From assembly GCA_900542675.1 (NCBI GenBank), contig UQOT01000052.1:1-14254 (forward strand): a DNA stretch of 14,254 nt, written 5' to 3'. The position numbers and the translations under genes are program-made. The notes beneath the pieces were generated by a model. It had not been told where the DNA came from and ran no database searches. It worked only from the letters and a program-made list of their open reading frames with translations. This DNA comes from an uncultured Eubacteriales bacterium. Lineage in GTDB: Bacteria; Bacillota; Clostridia; Monoglobales; Monoglobaceae. Positions 8,375 to 13,823 of this stretch are shown here, one piece after another. Position 1 is the stretch's first letter. Every line of letters begins with the position of its first letter.

Positions 8375-8401
8375 ATAAAAGCCCCCCTTTTAAGGGGAGG
8401 C
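8375..8401 (-). terminator. probable intrinsic terminator after RHH copy A
   Basis: Read on the minus strand, a C-rich arm (GCCTCCCCTT) faces AAGGGGGG, giving about a 7-bp stem with a TAAA loop. It is followed by CTTTTATTTT, an imperfect U-tract. It lies about 40 bases past the RHH copy A stop and upstream of the recA promoter, so it would insulate recA from the island. Confidence 0.6.
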
Positions 8402-8441
8402 AAACACCATCACGCACATATTATGCGTAAATCCGCACTCT

Positions 8442-8654
8442 CTATTTTATGTACTCCGACAAATCAATATCATTATCAATACAATACTTAAGCGCAGACA
8501 ACACAATCTTATTCTTGCTTCCGCAGCCGAACTTTGCCATATAATTCTGCATAGCTTCAGTCTCGGTCTTTCTTATACTCACCGTAAATCGGTTATACGT
8601 TTTGTCCACATACTTCCTATTTGCACGTTTTTGCGCTTCCGTTAATTTACTCAT
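8442..8654 (-). CDS. small ribbon-helix-helix-like DNA-binding protein, copy A
   Basis: A 70-residue basic protein of no known specific function. Its layout fits a ribbon-helix-helix (Arc/MetJ/CopG-type) fold: a lysine- and arginine-rich N-terminal arm (residues 1-18), a likely beta-strand YNRFTVSIR (20-28), helix A around 30-42, a GCGS turn, and helix B KIVLSALKYCIDND (48-61). The open frame reaches to 8723, but ATG at 8654 is preceded by AAGGAGA at ideal spacing and matches the length of copy B. It differs from copy B at six positions, all within the first 16 residues. I recall similar N-terminal arms (SEAKKRANKKYNDKTY) in small RHH proteins of clostridial mobile elements. No toxin-like partner adjoins, so an antitoxin role is not supported; an autoregulator is likelier. 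Confidence 0.82.
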   Translation of the reverse strand: MSKLTEAQKRANRKYVDKTYNRFTVSIRKTETEAMQNYMAKFGCGSKNKIVLSALKYCIDNDIDLSEYIK

Positions 8655-8690
8655 ATTACTCTCCTTGGTTATTTTGCATAAATTATATAG

Positions 8691-8755
8691 ATTGGTGGCA
8701 TATATTATTATAAATATTTTCACAACAAAATCCTTGACAAATATATGCCATCAAT
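8691..8755. promoter_or_regulatory. paired inverted half-sites (candidate operator), copy A
   Basis: Left arm ATTGGTGGCATATATT at 8691-8706 and right arm AATATATGCCATCAAT at 8740-8755 are inverted copies matching at 15 of 16 positions, 33 bases apart. The right arm exactly fills the spacer of the plus-strand promoter; the left arm lies between that promoter and the RHH ribosome binding site. This is the expected layout for a repressor controlling both directions, most simply the adjacent RHH protein. Binding is inferred. Confidence 0.6.
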
Positions 8756-8762
8756 GTATAAT
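8734..8762 (+). promoter_or_regulatory. perfect sigma-A promoter of the plus-strand leader, copy A
   Basis: TTGACA at 8734-8739, a 17-base spacer and TATAAT at 8757-8762, pointing away from the RHH gene. No credible ORF lies downstream. The same promoter with a different spacer sequence occurs 738 bases on, in copy B. Confidence 0.82.
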
Positions 8763-8768
8763 ACTATC

Positions 8769-8829
8769 ATAAAAGCAATGCTTCAATGTTGCGAAACAAA
8801 ACAATACGCACACCTGTGAAAGACTCCCC
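8769..8829 (+). ncRNA. candidate leader or small RNA, copy A
   Basis: Expected transcript start of promoter A onward. The block from the -10 box to CTCCCC matches the copy B leader at roughly 9 of 10 positions, with a one-base gap. The conserved core can form a short stem (GCAATG with TGTTGC, loop CTTCAA). An ATG inside gives only 13 codons with no ribosome binding site, and the matching frame in copy B stops after 9 codons, so a coding role is unlikely. The 3' end is unknown; it may run into the inverted-repeat element that follows. Confidence 0.35.
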
Positions 8830-8953
8830 AACGGGGAACTGGCTGTGGCCACACATCTTTGATGTGTGACGGCAGAAATTAGCAGCTCACCGCCGCAGTA
8901 TGCAATGCCTTTAAGTTGAATGCGCAAATGCGCAAAGCGTGACTGAGGGGGTC
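8822..8953. mobile_element. MITE-like inverted repeat element (GACTCCCC...GGGGGTC)
   Basis: About 132 bases bounded by GACTCCCC and GGGGGTC (7 of 8 inverted). It begins with a TCCCC-AAC-GGGGA hairpin followed by AACTGGC and ends with GTGACTGAGGGGG. That layout resembles a dispersed repeat I remember from many Clostridiales genomes (CTCCC..GGGAGCTGGC ... GTGACTGAGGGAG). Inside are a perfect 8-bp hairpin CACACATC-TTT-GATGTGTG (8850-8868) and the palindrome TGTGGCCACA. It has no coding capacity, so any movement would depend on an enzyme elsewhere. A shortened left end of the same element (AAAGGCTCCCC) follows the copy B leader. Confidence 0.5.
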
Positions 8954-8957
8954 GCCG

Positions 8958-8987
8958 TATGTGCCAAACCACATACCTTGGCACATA
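8958..8987. repeat. perfect 10-bp inverted repeat
   Basis: TATGTGCCAA and TTGGCACATA are perfectly complementary around a 10-base loop. It lies five bases past the end of the preceding element. There is no adjacent T-run on either strand, so it is not an obvious terminator; it may be a core piece of another dispersed repeat. Confidence 0.6.
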
Positions 8988-9012
8988 ACCACAAATTTGC
9001 AGTACCCCCGTT

Positions 9013-9124
9013 TGTAGGGAGCGTCCACCGGGCGCTCCGTGCCAAACAAATGTGAGGCGCCAAACCCGCATTATATAGCGCAAGCCGTTAATGCGCACGG
9101 AACGCCGAGTCGTCGTTCCCTACA
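9013..9124. mobile_element. MITE-like element with 30-base terminal inverted repeats
   Basis: A 112-base element whose ends are 30-base inverted repeats starting TGTAGGGA; 24 of 30 positions agree. Each end also folds on itself: GGAGCG with CGCTCC on the left, GGAACG with CGTTCC (read inward) on the right. The G-C to A-T change is compensated on both sides of the stem, a sign of selection for structure. The TGTAGGGA...GTTCCCTACA type is a family I recall as abundant in Clostridia. No target-site duplication is clear, and there is no transposase. Confidence 0.65.
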
Positions 9125-9179
9125 CACATATATTCACGTTTTCGCCAAATTATATGGTACAACCGTAAATCCACACTCT

Positions 9180-9392
9180 CTATTTTATGTACTCCGACAA
9201 ATCAATATCATTATCAATACAATACTTAAGCGCAGACAACACAATCTTATTCTTGCTTCCGCAGCCGAACTTTGCCATATAATTCTGCATAGCTTCAGTC
9301 TCGGTCTTTCTTATACTCACCGTAAATCGGTTGTACGTTTTGTCATTATACTTCTTATTTGCCCGCTTTTTTGCTTCTGAAACCTTTCCCAT
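9180..9392 (-). CDS. small ribbon-helix-helix-like DNA-binding protein, copy B
   Basis: A 70-residue paralogue of copy A with 64 identical residues; residues 17-70, including the putative beta-strand and both helices, are the same. The N-terminal arm is MGKVSEAKKRANKKYN, with changes at positions 2, 4, 5, 8, 13 and 16. ATG is preceded by AAGGAGAT. The gene downstream is copy A, with the inverted-repeat elements between; no partner toxin is present. Both copies are intact, with no frameshift. As no cofactor or enzyme motif is visible, a DNA-binding regulator is the most economical reading. Confidence 0.82.
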   Translation of the reverse strand: MGKVSEAKKRANKKYNDKTYNRFTVSIRKTETEAMQNYMAKFGCGSKNKIVLSALKYCIDNDIDLSEYIK

Positions 9393-9427
9393 AATAATCT
9401 CCTTGGTAAAAATATATAATCTACATT

Positions 9428-9494
9428 CAATGATGTGTTGTAATATTGTGTATAATTTTTATAAATAAAACTTGACACAATCACTACATCAGTG
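9428..9494. promoter_or_regulatory. paired inverted half-sites (candidate operator), copy B
   Basis: Left arm CAATGATGTGTTG starting at 9428 and right arm ending at 9494 (CACTGATGTAGTG on the minus strand) agree at 10 of 13 positions. The cores TGATG (9431-9435) and CATCA (9487-9491) lie at exactly the positions of TGGTG and CATCA in copy A, with 51 bases between them in both. Beyond the core the arm sequence differs from copy A. Confidence 0.5.
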
Positions 9495-9500
9495 TATAAT
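9472..9500 (+). promoter_or_regulatory. perfect sigma-A promoter of the plus-strand leader, copy B
   Basis: TTGACA at 9472-9477, a 17-base spacer and TATAAT at 9495-9500, divergent from RHH copy B. Both hexamers and the spacer length are kept relative to copy A, while the spacer sequence is largely different. Confidence 0.82.
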
Positions 9501-9506
9501 ATTATC

Positions 9507-9583
9507 ATAAAACAATGCTTCAATGTTGCGAAACAAAACAATAAGCACACCTGCGAAAGGCTCCCCGTAGAGGCGCCTTTTAC
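9507..9583 (+). ncRNA. candidate short RNA, copy B
   Basis: Expected start of promoter B transcription onward. It carries the same TGCTTCAATGTTGCGAAAC core as copy A. AAAGGC (9556-9561) and GCCTTT (9575-9580) followed by one more T could form a weak terminator, giving an RNA of about 75 bases. The stem is only 6 bp with a 13-base loop, so the end point is uncertain. The in-frame ATG gives 9 codons without a ribosome binding site. Confidence 0.33.
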
Positions 9584-9621
9584 AGCCAATCTTGCTTCAA
9601 TGCTACGTAAATCTGCTATAC

Positions 9622-10875
9622 CTATCTGTTATCCAAATCAAGCCCCAATACGCTGCGGCGAATTAAATCAAGAGCATAAAGCGATGTGCGCTCACGAACC
9701 ATTTCGCGGTTACCTGCAAAGTTATATTTAAACGCCTTATGCACATCTTTTGTACAAATTGAAATATATACGAGACCGACGGGCTTTTCTTCGCTTCCTC
9801 CGCCGGGGCCTGCAATTCCCGTTACCGCCGCGGCTATGTCCGCGCCCGAGGTTTCTCTCGCGCCGCGTGACATCTCAAGCGCCGTCTGCTCCGATACCGC
9901 TCCGTACTTATCGAGAGTCTCCTTCTTTACTCCTAGCAGACGCATTTTCTGCTCATTGGAATATGTCACATATCCGCAGCCGAAGCACTCGGACGAGCCG
10001 GGTATCCTTGTAATCTTTTCAGCTATCATTCCACCGGTACAGCTCTCTGCCGTCGCCGCGGTCAGTCCATTTTCACGCAGCAACTCAACCACCACGTTTT
10101 CAAGAGAATTATCTATTCCCGTACCGTAAACCCTGTCGCCGAGCATATCGCGTATTTTCTGCTCCATCGGTGTAAGCATCGCCTTAGCATTTTCGACCGT
10201 GTCCGATTTAGCGGTAATCCTCAGCTCAACCTGACCTATCTTGGCATATGGCGCGACCGTCGGATTGTGCGACTTGTTCATAAGGTCACCGAGCATCTCG
10301 TCAACCTTGGACTCACCGAGCCCGAACACACGAATTGACCTTGAACGAATAACGCCGTCGGAGAATTTTTTAAGATATGGAATGACCGACTCATCAAACA
10401 TCGGCTTCATCTCACTCGGCGGCCCCGGAAGCATTATAAACGTGCACTTTTCGCTTTCAATAATTGCTCCGGGCGCAGTTCCATTATTATTTTTAAGAAT
10501 GATACAACCCTCAGGCATCTCTGCCTGCTTAAAATTATTTTCTGGTATTTCCGTATGATTTTTTGAAAATCTATCGATAATCCGCTGTCTGCTCTCATCA
10601 TCAAGTACACATTTTTTCCCGCAGTAAGCGGCAATAGTCTCCTTTGTGAGATCGTCAACGGTAGGACCCAGTCCGCCCGTTGTGATAACCGCGTCAGCCC
10701 TGCCCGCTGCAAGCTCAAGCGCAGCTTTAAGCCTGTCCGGGTTATCGCCGACAACCGTCGTGTAGTACACGTTAAATCCAAGCTCGCTGAGTCTGCGGCT
10801 TAAATACTGCGCGTTGGTGTTCACAATTGAACCGAGAAGCAGCTCCGTTCCTACAGATAATATTTCAAAATTCAT
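9622..10875 (-). CDS. cinA: CinA: NMN amidohydrolase / ADP-ribose pyrophosphatase-type protein
   Basis: Two-domain protein linked to NAD recycling and, in naturally competent bacteria, induced with recA. The N-terminal MoaB/MogA-like domain (about 1-170) shows SVGTELLLG, TTGGLGPTVDDLTKE (65-79) and MLPGPPSEM. The C-terminal PncC-type domain (about 255-417), which deamidates nicotinamide mononucleotide, shows AESCTGG (276-282), YVTYSNEQK and VTGIAGPGGG. The 417 residues match full-length CinA. The open frame extends to an ATG at 10905, but ATG at 10875 has AGGAGG 9 bases upstream and gives the usual MNFEILSVGTE start. Its function in this organism, competence or salvage only, cannot be told here. 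It is often adjacent to recA in Bacillota; here 1.4 kb of repeat island separates them. Confidence 0.96.
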   Translation of the reverse strand: MNFEILSVGTELLLGSIVNTNAQYLSRRLSELGFNVYYTTVVGDNPDRLKAALELAAGRADAVITTGGLGPTVDDLTKETIAAYCGKKCVLDDESRQRIIDRFSKNHTEIPENNFKQAEMPEGCIILKNNNGTAPGAIIESEKCTFIMLPGPPSEMKPMFDESVIPYLKKFSDGVIRSRSIRVFGLGESKVDEMLGDLMNKSHNPTVAPYAKIGQVELRITAKSDTVENAKAMLTPMEQKIRDMLGDRVYGTGIDNSLENVVVELLRENGLTAATAESCTGGMIAEKITRIPGSSECFGCGYVTYSNEQKMRLLGVKKETLDKYGAVSEQTALEMSRGARETSGADIAAAVTGIAGPGGGSEEKPVGLVYISICTKDVHKAFKYNFAGNREMVRERTSLYALDLIRRSVLGLDLDNR

Positions 10876-10985
10876 AAAATCATTCCTCCTTTGGAGACCT
10901 TTCATCAGCGGTCGAATGATATTCGCCCCATACGATGTCTACGCTCGCGGATACGTCCAAAAGCCAACGCAAAACCGCGTATTCG

Positions 10986-12167
10986 CTAAACTCTGCCTAC
11001 CTTCACAACTTCCGCGTTCTCGATTGCAATTTCTATCATTTTATCAATATCAATCAGGTTCTTTTCTGCCTCTATTATTTCTTCTAGCTTCGGTTTGGTT
11101 TTGGGGTGCTTGGGCACAAAGATTGTACAGCAGTCCTCATACGGCTGTATTGAGGTTTCGTACGCATCGATTTTCTTTGAAATCTGCACGATTTCCTCCT
11201 TGTCCATTCCTATACACGGACGGAACACCGGAAGGCTTACCGCTGAATTTGTGCAGTACAGCGCCTCCATCGTCTGGCTCGCCACCTGGCCTATACTCTC
11301 GCCTGTAATAAGCGCTTTGCAATCATTATTTACTGCTATTTTCTCCGCAATCCGCATCATTATACGGCGCATTATTACCGTCAGGTAATTCTTCGGGCAA
11401 TTCTCTATTATACTAAGCTGAATTTCTGTAAACGGCACGACGTACAGGTTTATGCCGCGCGCATACTTCGACACAATCTTTGCGAGGTCAACGACCTTGT
11501 CCCTCGCGCGCTCGCTTGTGTACGGCGGGCTGTGGAAGTACACCGCGTCAAGCTTAACTCCGCGCTTTGCAATCATCCAGCCCGCCACCGGGCTGTCAAT
11601 TCCGCCGCTTAAAAGAAGCGCAGCGCGTCCGCTGCTGCCAACGGGCATACCGCCCGCACCGCTGAATTTCTCCGCAAAAACATAGGCGTCACCGCGCACC
11701 TCAACCTGAACCAAAATATCCGGGTTGTGTACGTCAACCTTAAGGCCGTCTATGTTTTTGAGGATTGCCCCGCCGACCTCGCGGCTTATCTCAGGCGAAC
11801 CCAGCGGGAATTTCTTATCCTCTCTTTTCGATTCCACCTTAAACGTCTTTCCTGCGGTATCGATATTTCTCATACATTCCACCGCGGTTTTCTTGATACT
11901 GTCCATATTCTTTTCGCATCTCACTGCGGGACAAATATTGGCTATACCGAAAACCTTCTTAAGCCGCTCAACCGCCTCGCCCATATCTATTTCAGCGTCA
12001 AGCGGCTCGACATAGAGCATCGACTGAGATTTTCTTATGCTGAACTTTCCCAAATCGGCAATCGCCGACGCAACGTTATCCGCCAGCTTTGCCTCAAACT
12101 TCGGCCGGTTCAGTCCCTTCAAAGAAATCTCACCGCATTTTAATAAAATAAGGTCTGTCTTTTGCAT
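10986..12167 (-). CDS. thiI: tRNA 4-thiouridine synthase ThiI (short form)
   Basis: Adenylates U8 of tRNA and inserts sulfur to give 4-thiouridine. A ferredoxin-like and THUMP region occupies roughly residues 1-170. The PP-loop ATP pyrophosphatase follows, with LLLSGGIDSPVAGW (SGGIDS at 187-192), GESIGQVASQT (289-299) and EDCCTIFVPKHPKTKP (344-359). At 393 residues it lacks the C-terminal rhodanese domain of the enterobacterial enzyme, as in most Bacillota. It therefore probably takes sulfur directly from the cysteine desulfurase encoded 42 bases upstream. ATG has AAGGAGA at good spacing. The 110 bases to cinA hold only the cinA ribosome binding site as a recognisable signal, so cinA is probably on the same transcript. 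Confidence 0.96.
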   Translation of the reverse strand: MQKTDLILLKCGEISLKGLNRPKFEAKLADNVASAIADLGKFSIRKSQSMLYVEPLDAEIDMGEAVERLKKVFGIANICPAVRCEKNMDSIKKTAVECMRNIDTAGKTFKVESKREDKKFPLGSPEISREVGGAILKNIDGLKVDVHNPDILVQVEVRGDAYVFAEKFSGAGGMPVGSSGRAALLLSGGIDSPVAGWMIAKRGVKLDAVYFHSPPYTSERARDKVVDLAKIVSKYARGINLYVVPFTEIQLSIIENCPKNYLTVIMRRIMMRIAEKIAVNNDCKALITGESIGQVASQTMEALYCTNSAVSLPVFRPCIGMDKEEIVQISKKIDAYETSIQPYEDCCTIFVPKHPKTKPKLEEIIEAEKNLIDIDKMIEIAIENAEVVKVGRV

Positions 12168-12209
12168 AATATTCTCCTTGTATTTTCGTTTGTAATGAAT
12201 ATAGCGTTC

Positions 12210-13355
12210 CTATCTCATATTCAGCTTTCTAAGCCGCGGAATAATACTCTTGAGCGCCTCTATCGCCGCATCAGCGTCATCTTCCGTATTAAACTCCGAA
12301 AGACTGAAGCGTATACTTCCATCTATCATCTTCCTCGGCACGCCTATTTCCGTCAAGACATAGCTCGGCTCCTTCTTGTGGCTGCTGCATGCGCTGCCGC
12401 TTGATACAAAAATATCCTGCATCTCAAGCGAGTGCAGTACGACCTCCGCCTTTGTACCGCCGAAGGATATATTCAGTATATGCGGCGCCGCAATTTCCGG
12501 TGTATTTATCATTATATTATCTATATTGTTTTTTATTCCGTCTCTCAAACGGTTTCTGATTGCTTCCATACGCGAAGTCTTTTCCGCAAGATCGGTCACC
12601 GCCATCTTTGCGGCAAGTCCAAAGCCCACAATTCCCGGTACGTTCTCGGTGCCGGAGCGCAGTCCCTGCTGCTGTCCTCCGCCGAACAAAATTGGCTTTA
12701 CCCGCACGCCCTTTCTGATATAAAGCGCACCCATACCCTTGGGACCGTGTATCTTGTGCGAGCTAAGCGATATTAAATCCGCGCCGAGACTGTCCGCCGT
12801 CATAGGCACCTTGCCAAAGCCCTGAACAGCGTCAACGTGCATAAGTGCTCTTGGATTTGCAGCCTTCAAAAACCTGGACATCTCTTTAACCGGCTCTATT
12901 GTGCCAATCTCATTATTGACAAGCATTGCTGTAACCAAAACCGTATCGGGACGTATCATTCGTTTAAAATCGTTCAACTTTACCCTGCCGCTCGTGTCAA
13001 CGGGAATATATTCTACAATATATCCGCGTTTTTTAAGCTCGTCAAGCGTATTTAAAACCGCAGGGTGTTCAAGCGGAGTTGAAATTATATGCCGCCCGCG
13101 CCCCGCGCCCGTCGCGCCGAGCAACGCAATATTGTCCGACTCGGTTCCGCCCGACGTGAAAAGTATTTCACCCGGCGATGCCTTTAAAGCCGAAGCTATA
13201 CGCTCCTTTGCCTGCTTTACGGCGCGCTCAGCCTCAATGCCGAGCTTGTGCAAAGATGACGGATTGCCGTAATTTATCTTCATTGTATCATAAACAGCAG
13301 CAGCAACTTCGTCATACGGACGCGTCGTCGCGCTATTATCAAAATAAATTTCCAT
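12210..13355 (-). CDS. cysteine desulfurase (NifS/IscS family)
   Basis: PLP enzyme releasing sulfur from cysteine as an enzyme persulfide. The 381 residues show the class V aminotransferase layout: YFDNSATT at the N-terminus, TSGGTESDN (67-75), His97 in LEHPAV, Asp175 and Gln178 near the cofactor, PLP-binding Lys201 in SSHKIHGPKG, and persulfide Cys323 in SSGSACSS. The loop form SSGSACS is of the NifS/IscS group rather than SufS. Pairing with thiI and the absence of iscU or other cluster genes suggest a dedicated tRNA thiolation donor, like NifZ of Bacillus; this is inference from context, so no symbol is given. ATG has GGAGGATG 8 bases upstream. First gene of its transcript. Confidence 0.93.
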   Translation of the reverse strand: MEIYFDNSATTRPYDEVAAAVYDTMKINYGNPSSLHKLGIEAERAVKQAKERIASALKASPGEILFTSGGTESDNIALLGATGAGRGRHIISTPLEHPAVLNTLDELKKRGYIVEYIPVDTSGRVKLNDFKRMIRPDTVLVTAMLVNNEIGTIEPVKEMSRFLKAANPRALMHVDAVQGFGKVPMTADSLGADLISLSSHKIHGPKGMGALYIRKGVRVKPILFGGGQQQGLRSGTENVPGIVGFGLAAKMAVTDLAEKTSRMEAIRNRLRDGIKNNIDNIMINTPEIAAPHILNISFGGTKAEVVLHSLEMQDIFVSSGSACSSHKKEPSYVLTEIGVPRKMIDGSIRFSLSEFNTEDDADAAIEALKSIIPRLRKLNMR

Positions 13356-13393
13356 AAATCATCCTCCGAAATGAATGCTTAACGCATTATTAT

Positions 13394-13422
13394 ATTTTAA
13401 CATACAGATTAGAAGTTTTCAA
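13394..13422 (-). promoter_or_regulatory. sigma-A promoter of the cysteine desulfurase-thiI operon
   Basis: On the minus strand TTGAAA (plus 13417-13422), a 17-base spacer and TAAAAT (plus 13394-13399), one mismatch from consensus in each hexamer, 38 bases before the ATG. It lies after the rRNA terminator, so the operon is independent of the rRNA genes. Confidence 0.8.
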
Positions 13423-13499
13423 CCGCCATTTTAAAAATACTTCTATAATATAGTATATTTCGACATTAATCTTGTGTGAACTTTATTTTTAAAATATAC

Positions 13500-13528
13500 A
13501 AAAAACCTCTGACCGAGAAGGTCAGAGG
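13500..13528 (-). terminator. intrinsic terminator of the rRNA operon
   Basis: Minus-strand CCTCTGACC-TTCTC-GGTCAGAGG followed by six T: a perfect 9-bp G+C-rich stem with a 5-base loop and U-tract, directly after 5S. Confidence 0.93.
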
Positions 13529-13535
13529 TAAGAAA

Positions 13536-13650
13536 TTGGCAGCGTCCTATGTTTCCGGGAAGTCGCCCTCCAAGTATTTTCGGCGCTAAGAAGCTTAACT
13601 TCTGTGTTCGGGATGGGAACAGGTGTTTCCTTCTCGCTATCGCCGCCAAA
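13536..13650 (-). rRNA. rrf: 5S ribosomal RNA
   Basis: About 115 bases. The 5' TTGGCGGC and 3' GCTGCCAA ends pair as helix I (8 bp with one G-U), and the interior carries the conserved ACACCTGTTCCCATCCCGAA and GAAGTTAAGC segments of bacterial 5S. It is encoded after 23S in the usual 16S-23S-5S order. Ends are set by helix I and may be off by one or two bases. Confidence 0.95.
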
Positions 13651-13823
13651 TCATCGCAAACTTCGCTATGCTGTGTCATCGGCTGCTCGCCAATGACTTC
13701 ACACGCTTCGTTGCTTCGCCTTTTTCTAACAAATCAAATATAGATTTGTAATAAACAATATTCAAATGTGTTTGATTGAATAGAGAAGAATAAGTTAACT
13801 TACTCTTAGATTTTTACCTACAT
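13651..13823 (-). other. 23S-5S spacer
   Basis: A 173-base spacer, A+T-rich next to 23S. No tRNA is present. On the minus strand GTCATTGGC-GAGCA-GCCGATGAC (plus 13675-13697) forms a 9-bp stem with one G-U pair close to 5S, possibly part of precursor processing. Confidence 0.6.

Larger units (their letters stand above)
8426..8829. repeat. RHH repeat unit, copy A
   Basis: First of two direct copies of a roughly 400-base unit, offset by 738 bases from copy B. It starts at CGTAAATCC and contains the RHH gene (minus strand), a divergent regulatory region, a plus-strand promoter and a conserved leader ending in CTCCCC. Register with copy B is kept without indels from the unit start to the plus-strand -10 box; one base is missing from copy B soon after. 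Positions 8436-8594 are identical to 9174-9332. Confidence 0.88.
9164..9566. repeat. RHH repeat unit, copy B
   Basis: Second direct copy of the unit, in the same orientation as copy A. It starts at CGTAAATCC, holds the RHH gene, the divergent region, the plus-strand promoter and the leader, and ends in CTCCCC. The 80-base distance from ATG to TTGACA is the same as in copy A although the sequence between them has diverged strongly. Recombination between the copies would delete 738 bases and leave one unit. Confidence 0.88.

Noticed and set aside
8751..9098. A 115-codon minus-strand open frame
   Set aside because: It runs through the leader and both inverted-repeat elements, has no domain-like pattern, and resembles the spurious proteins often predicted from clostridial dispersed repeats.
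8442..9392. RHH genes considered as antitoxins of toxin-antitoxin pairs
   Set aside because: No gene of toxin size lies next to either copy on either strand; the neighbours are repeats, recA and cinA.
8426..9566. Two direct repeats considered as a CRISPR array or an insertion sequence
   Set aside because: There are only two long copies containing a gene, with no short regular repeats and spacers and no transposase-like protein.
9317..9731. Open frames on both strands (9317-9589 minus, 9492-9731 plus) around leader B
   Set aside because: They overlap the RHH gene start, the promoter or the cinA end, lack ribosome binding sites, and are not kept in copy A.
13651..13823. A tRNA in the 23S-5S spacer
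   Set aside because: No T-loop GTTCRA, anticodon stem or acceptor stem could be found.
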